Positions 1-11,792 of a stretch of DNA of 64,000 nt are shown here, piece by piece (position 1 is the stretch's first letter; each line of letters opens with the position of its first letter). The notes beneath the pieces are model-generated. The model saw only the letters and a program-made list of their open reading frames with translations, made no database searches and was not told where the DNA came from. Location: contig WEDG01004500.1 in NCBI GenBank assembly GCA_017591395.1, positions 140,001-204,000 on the forward strand, written 5' to 3'. The position numbers and the translations under genes were made by a program. This DNA comes from Schistocephalus solidus (Eukaryota; Platyhelminthes; Cestoda; Diphyllobothriidea; Diphyllobothriidae).

Positions 1-132
1 ACCATGCTGCAGTGATCGCTTCGTCTTCTTCTGAACTTATGTCACTGTTTATGTTGATAAGTCTTCTTTGTACACATATATCATAGTGAAATAATAGGAC
101 AACGCCCTGTATTTGAGTTCGATGTTAAGGGT

Positions 133-138
<6 letters not shown>

Positions 139-201
<63 letters not shown>
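139..201. repeat. (GA)n microsatellite
   Basis: About 31 uninterrupted GA dinucleotides are visible. This is a simple sequence repeat typical of eukaryotic DNA, and the uninterrupted run suggests it is length-polymorphic. Open frames crossing it (poly-Leu/Ser) are artefacts of the repeat. Confidence 0.98.
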
Positions 202-203
<2 letters not shown>

Positions 204-1509
204 GGATTATAGCACATGAAGCGATACATGGTGGATAGAAATGGCAGTGGAATGATTGAGTATCGTGAGTAAACACCGGTTGTCGTATTTTGCAGTTGCG
301 AAGTTCGCCGAATATTCTATTTATGGTGGCAAATGCGGTATCCCGCAAGGAGGGTGGAAGATATCATATACAAGGCCGGTGGATGGTATTTCAAATCTAT
401 ATTCGGTTAGCGAAAGCGGATTAAGACAAGATAACAAGCTTGAAAGTTATCAGCTCTTAGATGCATACCACGGTCAAGACTGTCTAATTGTAATTTATTA
501 GAATGCACAAGACAATGGTGGGAAATTTCTCCACCGTAGCAACGCATGCCAAAACAACCAAAAACCTGACCAGATGAAATAAACCCACCTCGGTAGCGAT
601 TGAAGAGCTGTTCAATATTTGACTCACTGATGCCCGACGTTGCTGAGCTATTCTGCCTGTAGTAGTAGTCGATTGACTGCTCAATCTTCCAATTATTCTG
701 TTGTAAACACTGGATGGCGCATTTTTCAGAGCTTTGTGTAATACCCTGAAATTTTTTGATGCGATCACGCTGAGAAGATGAAGGCTTAAACTGTGAAAAC
801 GGAAACGGGAAAGAAAACAAAATGCATTGGTTAGCAAGTTAGAGGGAAAGAATAGATCGCAGTGCACGCAGAGCGACACACCGCAATGGCCTAGAAGTGA
901 ATACCGGCGCTCCGGTAGGCACCTGAATATCTACGACTATAAGCGCCATGAAACGGCCAAACGGATAACCTGCTAACGAAGAGAAACGTGGGCGACATAG
1001 AGAAACCTATCTATGCGTATATTAGCTTCCACCCGACTCCAGAGTCCACGGCAACAAAAACCTGTGCAGCGCATATCCTGCGATCACTGGTTTGGCTTTC
1101 AGCAATCGTTATCCAGTTGGTGTTTCATTAGGAACATCGGATACCGTCAGGGACGGTACTCGCCCCAGATCTGGCTTAACATTTTCGGGAAAATAGTTTG
1201 ACTGTTCTCCACGGCAAAGGGCACAATTCATACAGAGGTTTCAATAAGTGACATCACGAATTCACCCTCTTCTAGTCAGTGAAGCACGTAATCAACAACC
1301 CTGAGACGGTCCCGTTTTACGGCAAAAAACATCAGCCCGTGTCGCCAGGTTCTGGTGAAGCTACAGACCATGGTGAGAACAGCATTAATACTACCCGGAG
1401 GTACCAGCTGTCAAATAAATCGACCTTTTCCTGACCAGTAGAGCGTCGAGGTAGGGCTTCGCAAGCGTCTAGTCGAAAGATTTTGATAGCATCTACTTGT
1501 ACTTGTTAA
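202..1509. other. Unassigned stretch
   Basis: No gene, RNA or mobile-element homology is recognised. Short open frames of up to about 137 codons occur on both strands but lack a recognisable domain, and none has convincing splice-site context. Confidence 0.5.
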
Positions 1510-1810
1510 TGGTTCGACTTTCGTAGCCTGACGATGTCCACCATATGCACCACAACATGTTGGTGCAGGGACGGTGACTTGCGTATGAAATAGTTTTGAT
1601 TGATAGTCGGCTTTTACTGCACCTACCTCACTCTCTCTCTCTCTCTCTCCGCTTAACCGCATGTGCCCGGTGTCAAGATAGAAAAAAGACGACCAGAGGC
1701 GGGATTGGGCGCAGGCGGCTGGCGAAGCCGGAGGCGCTTCTGATCTTTCCACCACGCCTGAATGAGATCCCGTGTAATAGGAGAGCCATAAATGGCAAGT
1801 GGATGGTGCG
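1510..1810 (-). mobile_element. Family D 3' fragment, diverged
   Basis: This stretch aligns with the 3' non-coding end of the D element at 47264-47530 and with 56754-57020. Shared blocks include a GGTGCAGGGACGGTGACTTG motif, the GTGTCAAGA block, a CT-rich tract, a GGCTGGCG block and a GATCCC...GCCATAAA ending. The CT tract has grown here into a (CT)n microsatellite at 1628-1649. Orientation matches the 47-kb copy, so element sense is minus. Only the terminal 300 bp remain, a normal 5'-truncated LINE relic. Confidence 0.72.
1628..1649. repeat. (CT)n microsatellite inside D relic
   Basis: About eleven CT units lie exactly where the homologous D copies at 47 and 57 kb carry only a short CTCTCTCCTCCTCC tract. 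The microsatellite therefore probably grew from an element-borne seed. Confidence 0.85.
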
Positions 1811-4094
1811 GCATGGGACGGCACCTAAGCGTGCCACCACACCCCCACCTCCTACCCATGTTCGGCATTTGTTATGAAGGCGCAACCCGAATAATGCCTG
1901 CCGTGCCCTGCTTTGATCCTCGTATTGGTCCAGCACACCTAAGACGTGAGCCGTTTAGGGGGCATTTGTAAACGGTAATATAAATGCTATTAGCCGGTTC
2001 AAGTATCCACAATGTACAAAAACAGTATGACATGTGAGCTGTGGTTGACCATTAGGTCGCCGGCCATCATTTTGAAAGACCTGGCTCCTGAATTCTCCCA
2101 ATATCGAAGTTCAATATATCTGGCAACTTGATTGATTAGCCAAAACGACGGCGACGCCAGCTCTGACAGAGATCCGGAGACGAGTTCCTTTTTGAGTTAA
2201 CAAATATACGGCTTTTTACTACACGCGCCGTGATTTGTCTACCAACCTACTTTCATGGTTCTTGGGTTTGCACCCGCTGCGACCCATGTGTGCGAATAAT
2301 TTGTAGGCGATGGCATTCCGGAGTGACGCCTTCTGAACATTTACGCAAGATTTTCTGCCAAGGCGTTTTGGTGGATGCATCAGCCTGTTTCACTTCACCG
2401 ACATTGTGAAGATAAATCTTTGAAGGCTAATGGGTTTTCTTGAACGACCTGAGAAGCAAACGCAGTCACATCCTCCGGAGGTCTTGCTATGCTTGCTGGC
2501 TGGTTTGATCCAACCAATTTAATGACAGGCGACGACTACGCTTGCACACAAGAATGCAGTATAGCTCTAAGGTGGTCTCGTCGTTATTTCCAGACTAGGT
2601 CAGTAGGTGTCTTCTTGGATGCCAAACAAAGTCGATTGGGTTTAGATGAAATTCGGAAGTCAGTTTCCAGTTAAAAATCTTTGCCAAGGATGTAGCGGGT
2701 TGCCTGACCAGCTTTTAAGGATGTGCGCATTTTAGTTCACTGCAATAAATTTGACGTCTGTAGGAAAGTGCATGACAGAACTTCACGAAAATAAAAGTAA
2801 GACTTGACTATTTATCGTCATGCGGGTGCAATTTGGAGACATAAAGAGCGGCAAAACCTACACGTACAGTCTCGCCTTTTAACCGTCAGAGAAAGATTAG
2901 GAGGCAATGCAGTTTTAAAAGCACCGAGATGGACGACGAAACCGTAAGTCAAATCTCCAACGCCAGCCAGACTGTCGGGCCGGCTAGAGCACTCCGTCTG
3001 GAACCGTCGCGGCATACTTTTTAGTATGAAACTGAGACCGTTCAGGGCTGCTGTCTTGCTTACGTTCGTGTAAGAGGCGGAGGCATTGACAGTCAGCGAA
3101 AGCCATGCAAGGAAGCCAATTGATGCTCATCTCAACTGCTCCAACGAGTACAGGTGGTGTGACGGTATAACTTCCAGGTACCAATTTCTTAGAAAGAACT
3201 TGCTTTATCAGTACGTGCGTCATACTGAAGCCGATACAGCTTTTTTGAAGAGGCAACATCATGAGGATGGAGCAGGTGCACGTACTAAAGTACTTATTCC
3301 ATAGCGGCATGACTACTGGTGCTCGGAGACAAGGCGGAAAAGATCATTTTATAGGAACGCCCTGAAGACCTTTCGCTATCATCTACAAACCAATCTGCAT
3401 AATTGGAAAGAGCACGCTCAAGATTACCAGGCCTGGCAGATTGTTGTGAAAAAACCTCAGCAGCCATTTTCAAAGTTAATTGAATGACGGCTGTCAAAAC
3501 AAAAAATGCTCGCAAGATTAAAGTGTAGCCTTACAACAGAAGCATCCAACTCTTATCATCGTGCCCATATTGTCAACCAGCACTATGGACACGTATCGAA
3601 CTTACTGCAATCTTCGGAACTAATTCAAGTAAAACACGATCAACGTGCTTCTCCTCTCCCAAAACACCACCACCAGCATTACCTGTGAGGACACTCCTGC
3701 CCTCCTACTCCCTCCATAAACCATCCAACACCTCCAACCATCAATATGGACTCAGTTCAAGACCGGCTCCGTTATGATTACATCGGCTTGATGGGCAACT
3801 TTCAAAGCCAACGCAGTGCGATCAAATTGAACCTGTCTGAAGCCCTAAAATATCCATCACACAGGTCTCATTAGTCAACACTGCCCCAGGACATCCATCC
3901 ATATGCGCATCGATGAAAATCTTCAGCAAAACAGCAGAGCGCAGCAAAAAAACCTAGCAAAACACTATATTCTATCTGCACACAATCCAAAGCTGGCTCT
4001 GGACCTAATCCACAACACGCGCATATGTGACATCTCCCCGTGACCAAATGAAACTCGCAGTAAGTATGCGATTCACTACAAGTCTATAAGTCTG
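1811..4094. other. Unassigned stretch
   Basis: Nothing is recognised. Open frames reach only about 108 codons (2984-3310 minus) and show no family motif. The composition is similar to its surroundings, and old unrecognisable repeats are likely. Confidence 0.45.
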
Positions 4095-4370
4095 GGGCCC
4101 TTAAATCTATCACGATGGGCTAAGATCCGTGACTTGTATGGTTGCCAACCAGCATATTAACTTTGTCATTTTCAGGACGCAGAGTCAGACTGCAAAGGCT
4201 TCTTCTTAATGTGGCCTTTAAAACATCGTCATCCATATGAGATCCGATATTTCCCTGAGTGTGGACTAGTATATGTTGTGAGACAGGGTCTCCTGTGACA
4301 CTGGTCGACAGGTTGTTCAGCTCTGTCAACCACTGCACCCACGTCCATCCCCGGCCTTGAGGTAGAGTAA
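4095..4370 (+). mobile_element. Family D 3' fragment, inverted and strongly diverged
   Basis: The reverse complement aligns in order with the plus strand of 47480-47690: GGATC(C/T)CA, then a GGCCACATTAAGAAG-like block, GCAGTCTGACTC, a GTTGGCAACC block and a CATCGTGATAG-like block. The element sense here is plus, opposite to the 1.5-kb and 47-kb copies. Similarity is clear between 4100 and 4260 and weak further out. It is a fossil of the same element family. Confidence 0.6.
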
Positions 4371-5544
4371 AGTGGATGAGGAAGATTCAGCACAATTTCA
4401 CTTCACTATAAACAAGTTCACGCGCAAGCCCTGGTTGCTGGGCCTACGATGTGGGGTTCAGTGGAAATTTTTCATTTGCGACGATCGAAGTCGAATCTAA
4501 CTAGCATGACTCTTCGAGACATGGTACAAGTGAGACCGCGAGTCCCAGACCTTAACCTCTAAGGCGAGTGAGGCTCCTTCTTGTCTGCGGGGAGTCAAAT
4601 AACGTAAATTTCATCAGGTGTGTGTTTAAGAGATATAAATATTGACTAATAAACGTTTCAGTTCTGAAAATTAAGTAGAAAGAAGAAAATAGCCAAACCG
4701 ACTTATCTTTGAATTGTCGTAATGAGACGCGGTGGTTTTTCTCTAGCCTTTAAAAACACTTAAACTTGGGGGAAAAAATATTCAAGTAGAACGACGAAAA
4801 TTCTTTTTAACTCTGGCGAGTCCAACTTAAGGCATTCACACTATACATGAGCTGATTAATTAGCTCGCAAAGAAAAGCAATGCCCGAGAGGCCAGAAAAT
4901 GCAGTAAGCGTGAGAGTTACTCCTGTGAAATGCAAAAACCTTCAAAATAAGGTGTGTCGAACAGCATAAAGACCAGATGAAAGTTGCAATTGCTGGACAA
5001 AAATCCAAAAATCTTACCATCTCTGAAACAGGGAGCAATCTGACTTTCAGAAATTCCAAGATCAATTTCAGTGTGAACAAACAAATCAACTTAGTTTGCG
5101 GTTCCCAACGTAACAAGCATGGATTGAATTCGCAGAAGTTGAGTGCCGAAGTTTATAAAGAAAAATTAAGAAAGCAAACCAGGGTTTTATTTTATTTCTT
5201 GCTCACCGTGGCAGGTGTCAATGTCGCTTCTGACACCCGGAGATATATGCACGAATACAGGACAATAATAACGCGAATATTTGGAGCCACTATCGTAACT
5301 CTCCCTTTCCTTTATTACACCCCTCTAAATTTTTTAATCGGGAGTTGCCACAAACGGAGAGTGTTTTGTGTCTCCGTTATCATGTCTGAACCCGTATCGA
5401 TCTTCTGTCGTCGTCAGCATTTGTACCCCTTTTTCCCTGACTTTGGAGAATCTGGAACCTTGGGTTAACTAAGCTGCACCCCAAGAGGCTATGCATTTCA
5501 AACTTTTATTATTCCCTATCTGTTAGAAAGATCTATGTACCATT
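4371..5544. other. Unassigned stretch with one 163-codon open frame
   Basis: The longest frame is 4977-5468 on the plus strand, 163 codons. It has a basic, Asn/Lys-rich first half and a hydrophobic segment near residues 95-125. I recognise no domain, and no repeat copy is seen elsewhere in the window. It may be chance or an unrecognised exon. It ends about 75 bp before the B relic begins. Confidence 0.4.
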
Positions 5545-6545
5545 CAAATTTTATTTCAGAATGGTAGGCCCTTTATGTATGCTGATGATTTAAAAGTTGC
5601 CGACCTCTACAAGCCAGCAAATCGCAACATCATTCTTGAACTTTTAAAACACGATCTTGAGACGTGCGCCTAGTAGTGCTGAATATGGTACCTTTCTTTT
5701 TCTTGGCACAAATTCTCCGTTATGGTTGCTGGTGACTATCATCAGCCTCAAATAAGCATAGATGATCATAACATAAATGTGCCTGGAGTTCTTAAGGATC
5801 TGGGCATATCATATTCCAACGACGTTATTTCTTCAAAGCATTGTGCCCTGATTGTCTCTAAAGTACGCAGCACTACTGCGTTCAACCTCCAAAACTTAAA
5901 TTTATCGATATAAGACTCCGTCTTTATCAAATGTACATTAGGTCTGGCCTGGACGAGTTAGCCTTCTGCGCACTAATGAACGGAAGAAAATGGATTCGGT
6001 ACAGTATTTTTGGACATAACGAGATTTATCGTCAGATTGTGGTAACCTGGCATATGGAAAATGCTGTGGGCTTATACGCATTGATCCTTTATGGCTTTGG
6101 CGATTGCAGAATGGACTCTTTTTACTGTTTAAGCTTTTAAATAGTCGTACCTTTAATCTCCTTACATCGTATGAGCAGCTTGACCACTTTCGGCGTGAAA
6201 GTCATTGCAATGTCCTTTTATTCCTTCCACTACCAAGCAAAGTTAGACTTTATCAATGTTTTTCGATGAATGCCATATAAATATGGAACAAAATACCCCA
6301 GAACATAAAAATCCCCCAAAATTATTCTTTTATTTAGAGAATTATCACTAGGTTCCTGCATTCAGAACAGCTTCCGGGAATTCTAGATGTCGACACGGTT
6401 GAATCAACTTTCAGCCTCGACGGAGTGCATGGCATCTGAACCTGATCCCAGGTCAATGGTGCTGTATCTGCAGCCCGCAACCGGTGAATTCTTCAGCAGA
6501 TAGCAGAACTGCTATCATCTCATGGGCAGTAGTCATTTTTCCTGA
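5545..6545 (+). pseudogene. Family B LINE relic: RT palm to C-terminus and 3' end
   Basis: A 5'-truncated B copy. It begins just before the RT catalytic motif, which reads FMYADDLKVA (intact YADD), then runs through the WYLSFSWHK block, the NVPGVLKDLGISYS block, the thumb region and the C-terminal domain. A stop interrupts the block after the palm, and frameshifts follow near 5910 and 5990. The 3' untranslated part resembles 31640-31760, so these two belong to one subgroup. Non-functional, since no EN is present and the frame is broken. Confidence 0.85.
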
Positions 6546-7059
6546 ATAAGTTAGGAAAAACAAGAAACGTGCCCTTCGAATTCGGTTTGAATTTTTAACC
6601 TCCGAGGAATTTACTTGTTTGGAGAGTTCGGTCTTCTGGACACTCTTGTAGTCTTTATTTTTTAAAGTTTGGATTGTATTCGACATTCTCCTCATCCTCA
6701 AAAGCTTACAGCGGGGTCATCAGCCAAAACTACCGATATCCTCCTGCGCACTTCTCAGCAGAAACTCTACGAAAGCTTTCAATCTACAAACAGCTGAGTC
6801 ATTTTGCTATCTATTCATAAAGTTGATCCGGCTTAAAAAAACTTCATCCTATATTTTATCAACATTTATTGCTTTTTCGATGTAGCATACCCTACGGGGA
6901 TCATGCAATACGCGTGGCATTAGCGTGTGGGAAACAACGGTGATAGCCCTGCGCTATCGCCACACACCAAATGTGCTGTTTTAAATTTAAATTATGGAAT
7001 AAAATCTTGTCCTAATAGGAATGACTGCACTTCGGGACCTGTTTCCTTAAGGTGGCCTC
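6546..7059. other. Unassigned stretch between B and A' relics
   Basis: No recognisable coding or RNA feature is seen. It may hold the rest of a B 3' region. Confidence 0.4.
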
Positions 7060-7091
7060 CCGCCAAACCTGCCAATAAATAAATAAAAAAA
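7060..7091 (+). mobile_element. Possible family B 3' tail
   Basis: A CCTGCCAATAAATAAATAAA stretch resembles the B terminus, which elsewhere reads CTGTAAACTGGCAATAAATAAA. It directly precedes the A' fragment. It is short, so chance is possible. Confidence 0.4.
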
Positions 7092-8040
7092 TTTTGAATG
7101 TCAATTACAAGGCCGAAGAATGTACAAATTACTTTAAACTTCTTCAAAATTTTTTGAAAATGAAGGCAGGGAAGATTGAGAAACCTCTTTGTATTTTCCC
7201 GATAGGAAGCAGTTGGTAAAGATGTAAAATGAGTGGGATAAGCGCACATACTCCCTGAATCAAATGAGAACACTCTCATGGAGAGAGTTTTTGAAGATCT
7301 AGCACTCTTCTTAGGTCTATTTACCACCATTTGGAACACTGTCAGTCAATTTAGATTATCAAAACATTCCACCTTCGAAAACAGTTTAAAAATGCAGCAG
7401 AATTTACACGTCCCCGACTTCTTAAATTCTTGCTGGTTAGTAGCGTAAAATCCACGTTCATTCTCTCTAGGCATTTTAGAATAAAAACCTCCAACCCAGG
7501 TGATTTTTAAAATGGAAATTCTCATCAGCAGAAACTGAAATTTTGTATACTAGTTCTAGAATTAAAAAAGCAGCTCAGCGAGGGGGAACACAACTTGGTT
7601 ATCTACAACAACAAAGTAGGGCAGCGTCCATCATTCTTCCATTGAACGGATCCGGTACAGATGACCACGCAGCCGGCGCAATAACTGAAGGTTCGAGCCG
7701 CATAGTGATCTCATGTCCCATAAACAGGAAATTAAAATTCATGTCCACCAATGTGCAGAGCATGTTATCAGAGTTCGACGAGCTGGGATCCACCTCTGTG
7801 ATCAATCTCCAGACGTGCTCTCTATAACAGAAACCTGGTTGTCCCAACACTTAGCTGACCATGAATTAACCATGTCAGGCTATAAGCTGTTTAAACGAGA
7901 CAGGAAAGGGTGTTAGGGAGGAGAAGTATTCAAACACGTTACACATGGGTTAAAAGTGTCAATCAAAACAGATAAACTGACGCGTACATCCGAAGCAATA
8001 TGGTTGTCTACTAAAGAAGCGGGTTTACCATGCCTCAATG
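7092..8040 (+). pseudogene. Family A' fragment: ORF1 remnant plus EN N-terminus (copy 1)
   Basis: The first 150 bp match the start of the A' element at 33776 (TCAATTAC-GCCGAAG, CTTCTTCAAAA). From 7255 the sequence matches 13283-14056 at about 95%. It encodes an ORF1 C-terminal remnant, then an EN start reading KLKFMSTNVQSMLSEFDELG and, after a frameshift, SPDVLSITETWLSQHLADHE. A stop follows the RDRKGC segment. The frameshift and that stop are shared with the 13-kb copy. The fragment ends abruptly where the minus-strand A element starts its tail. Confidence 0.82.
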
Positions 8041-8085
8041 TCACTTTCACTTTTAGTCACTTTCTGTCACTTTATTGAGGGATTT
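8041..8085 (-). repeat. CR1-type 3' tail of the A element
   Basis: Read on the minus strand, the coding part is followed by CCTCAATAAAGTGAC and then imperfect AGTGA units. Short tandem tails in place of poly(A) are characteristic of CR1-clade LINEs. Here the tail marks the exact insertion border against the A' fragment. Confidence 0.75.
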
Positions 8086-8176
8086 AGGCTTTCGCTCTTC
8101 AGCTCCCTATTCACATTCAAAAATGATAAAAGAATAAACATTTACAGCACTTACTCTGACAAATTAAAACGTAAGG

Positions 8177-9862
8177 TCATCGATATGTGTGGGTCAGGCA
8201 TAAGCTTCCACTTCTGACACAAGCTTCATTATATGTACAATAGTTTCTCAGCAAATGAGTATCCAGTTTGCATTTAAATGTGTCAACAGTTTCTGAAAGG
8301 ACCACCTCATCAGGGAATCCGTTACATGCACCAACGACCTTCTGCGAAAAGGCGTTCCAACGGACGTCCGTGTGAACAAATTTCCTCTGCAGTTTAACGG
8401 GATGACCCTGCAGACGTTCCATCTCAGACAATTTGAAGAAGTCAGCTAATTCTAGGGCACAATTGTGGCCTCTGATAATCCGGTAGGGTTGGATGAGGTC
8501 ACCGCGTAGTTGCCTGTAATTTAGAGGAAACCAATCAAGTTCAACTATTATAGTTTCGTAAGGCAGAGGACTAAGATTCTTGACCATCTTCGTTGCCCCT
8601 CGCCTGTACTCGTTCGAGCTGAAAATAATCCTTCTTAAACCACGGACGCCAGGCCTGGACAGCATATTCCAAGTGAGATCGAACAAATGCTCAGTAGGGT
8701 TTTCGGAATAATGCCTTATTAATCTGCACAAATCTACGTCTGAGTGCAAATAAAACTTGCGTTGCGCGTTTAGCTGCCTTTACACACTGTGAAAATGTTT
8801 GAGTGAGGAGTTTACTAGAACACCGAGGTACTTCTGTTCCTCAAAAATCGAAAGGGGCTACCTATTGAGAAGGTATTGGTAGGAATCCTCCTCCTTACTG
8901 GTCTTTCTGGTACGGAGTCTTAGGACCACACACTTCCCAACGTTTAAATTTAAGAGCCAACGAGCAGACCAGCTGCTAAGATGGTTGAGAATCTCTTAAA
9001 GTGCGTGCCTATCGGCATCAGATCTGATGACCCTCCACAATTTAACATGGTCTGCAAACTTGATGGCGCTGCAACCCAGGTCTTCAACGCAGTCGTTTAT
9101 ATAGATTAAGAAGAGTAATGGTCCTAAGACGGAGCCTTGGCGGACACCACTTAGAACCGGAGTAGGTGTTGACTTCGAGTAATCGATGCACACAGTTTGA
9201 AATCTTGCTGTAAGAAAATCTGCAATCCATGTCAGCAGCATTCCTCTTATTCCAATTTCAGATAATTTATAGATGAGACGTTTGTGTAGGACACTGTCAA
9301 ATGCCTTCGTTAAATCAGTGTAGATTATGTCAACCCTACCAACTTCATCCGATGCGCGAGTTCACTGCTCTGTCGAGAGCAATAAACTGGAAAGACAACA
9401 GTGATTCTGTCTGAAGCCATGCTGGAGCTCTGAGAGCAATTGGTTTTCCTCAAGGAACTTTATGGTCGCCTTCTTAATTATCGATTCCATTTTTTTACAG
9501 CAAATGGAGATAAAGCTGACAGGCCGATAATTGTTGACATTAGATCAAGCCCCACTCTTATATATGGGGTATATATTTGCTGCCTTCCATTCGGATGGCA
9601 GTTTCCCAGATTCAAAGGACGAATTGAATATAGGTGCTAGTGGTTTAGAGAGTTCGCCAACCAGTTCTTTCAAGAACTTCGCCGGTAAATCGTCCGGACC
9701 AGATGACTTGGCTTCTTTAAGATTTTGCAGTTCTCGTTCCACGAGAGGTTCCGGGAAGAATAAACATTTAAGCACTGGACCGGCGTCTATAATTCCACTG
9801 CTGTCATGGTCAAGCTGAAATTCTGGTTCTTTAGTGAATACCAAGACAAAGAACCGACCCAA
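8177..9862 (-). pseudogene. Reverse transcriptase domain of the A element, catalytically mutated
   Basis: Read on the minus strand: the KSSGPDDLPAKFLKEL finger block, NNYRPVSF, an ELQHGFRQ block, a TDLTKAFDSV block (catalytic Asp region), SGVRQGSVLGPLLFLIYIND, the palm motif, and a C-terminal region with LRGDLIQPYRIIRG. The conserved F-A-D-D reads FADH in AIKFADHVKLW (about 9045), so the second catalytic Asp is lost. Stops and frameshifts fall between 9545 and 8996 and again before 8749. The last 190 codons (8749-8177) remain open. Confidence 0.9.
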
Positions 9863-10214
9863 GAGCTCGGCTTTCTCGCAACTTTCAACGATTTAAACAC
9901 CATTGCCATCCATAAGTACTGCGAATGGGTCCTTGTGTTTCAATCGACTATTGATATAATGGAATAGAATTTAAGGTTTATTTTCAGCCTGTTGAATAAT
10001 TCTTGATTCATAGCTCTTCCTTGCCTGAAGAATCATTTCTTGAGATGCTCTGATGACTCTGGTTCTCTAAATACCTTCTATTTTTTTATTTTTCTTCTTT
10101 AAACTGCCTCTTAAGTACTCTTGTTAACCAGGCAGTGTGACTAGTCATCTTTGCACCTTCACTGGACAAAAGCGTTCAATCAGATCGAATGAAACTTTCT
10201 TAAACGATTGTCAG

Positions 10215-11425
10215 TCATCCTCTGGTTTCCCTTTGAGCAAACAGTCCAATTGCACGCACATCATTTTTTTTCGTCGCGTTAAAATCGGCCTTCCATATAT
10301 TTCGCTTGCCTTCCGTTCTCTTCTGGCGCTGAGAATAAATTAAGTAATCCCACATCAGCGTTCTATGGTCACTCTTACCGAGGAATGTTATAGAATACAC
10401 TTCATCAATGTAAGAGATGTCCTTCGTAAATACTAGGTTGGGGCAATGTACTCTCTGGTTCTCTCTATATCTCGTTGGTATGATAACCTTCTGTGCCAGA
10501 GGTTGGTCAAGAATGAGATCCATTAGCTTGTGGCCGAAGGAAGTTGGCGCACCATCAACAGTCAGATTTACCCAGTCTCCTGTAGCCGCATTGAAATCTC
10601 CAGCAATAAGCACCTCCTGGTGACTTGCAACTTCCTTGAGCAAATGAATTATTGACTCATCAGCTGCAATTGGATTATAAGGCGGTTTGTAGATCGTCAA
10701 GGATTGTAAACTTTTTGAACAATCCTTTTTAATCTTTATCCAGAGAAATTCATATTAAAGGAAGATGGCGTGCGCTCGTTCGACGGCTGATATACCTGTC
10801 CTAACGTATACGGCCACTCCACCTGCCTGTCTATTTTCTCGGTCTCTTCGAAATAGTTGGTATCCATTTATCGAAACCTCGCTATCCGCGATTTCAGCTT
10901 TGAGCGACGTTTCCGTTATGCCAATGACATCGGGGTTCGGTCTGAGAATAGTGCTTTGAGTTCGTCTACTTTCGAAAGGAGACTCTGAGCATTTATATAC
11001 AAACATCTCAATTTAGACTGGGTAACTCCTCTATGTAGACTTCTGCTCATTTCGTGCGTTTGAATGCTAGAGTCTGTCAGTGCTTTCCGAGATGAACTGG
11101 TGTCCATCCTGCCCACACTGAGTTCTGATAAGTGGTCGTCCTCTGAGTTCTGGCGGTTTCTTTTATTATTCGAGATCTGTTCAGTTGGGTACTTCGTATT
11201 TAGTGTCCCCCATCTGTGTGACGACCCGCTTTTATGATTTACGGTGTCTGCCACAAGAAAGACGTCTTCTTCAATTTTATTTGCCCCTCCTTTATTAAGA
11301 ACCATTTTCCCCCTTGTTCTGTTCTCCTTTTCAGTTCTGTTCTCAGCATCCTCATTTTGTGCCTTTCCGTAGGTCCGTAATCTGGCTGAAAAAAACACAT
11401 CCCTGTGTGAGTTACGGAGAGCCAT
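10215..11425 (-). pseudogene. ORF2 N-terminal part and endonuclease domain of the A element
   Basis: The frame from 11425 gives a basic N-terminal extension, then KLRCLYINAQSLLSKVDELK, the first EN block. A frameshift near 10950-10975 moves to NPDVIGITETSLKAE (EN block 2). A second break near 10750 leads to a frame containing LIAGDFNAATGDW and KSDHRTLMWD, the GDFN and SDH motifs of apurinic-type endonucleases. The catalytic Asp/Asn and SDH residues are retained. The domain therefore decayed by frameshift rather than by active-site loss. Confidence 0.88.
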
Positions 11426-11792
11426 TCTACGTTCTAGAAGGCGTGAAGCCTGAAGATCCTTTTCAAAAATGATTTAAGAGGCCTCGGTGATGAAAGCTCA
11501 TGTGAAACACCCGATTTCGATAAACAAAATGCTTTATGCCCGGTAACGCATTCGCCATCTTGATGAATTGAATTTGAGTATGCTCGGAAAAGACCGAGGT
11601 CATGTTCTTCCCTTTCCTTTGCAATCAGAGAAGTGAACTCGGGAGCCCCTTCAATAACAAGATTGCGCTTTCGATCGAAATGTCTGTTTGGTGACTTGGA
11701 GCTCTGATTTGTTGATAGGGCATCAGTATCCGGAAGAATTCTACTTTGGTCGACGATGTTATTTGCGTCAGTACGAGCAACGATTTCTAAAG

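Noticed and set aside
49..348. Poly-Leu/Ser coding frame across the GA repeat
   Set aside because: It is generated entirely by the dinucleotide repeat.
1411..1936. Three overlapping frames of 87-137 codons
   Set aside because: They are shadows of the D 3' relic and change frame with the CT repeat.
4120..4338. 72-codon minus-strand frame as a gene
   Set aside because: It coincides with an inverted, diverged copy of the D non-coding 3' end.
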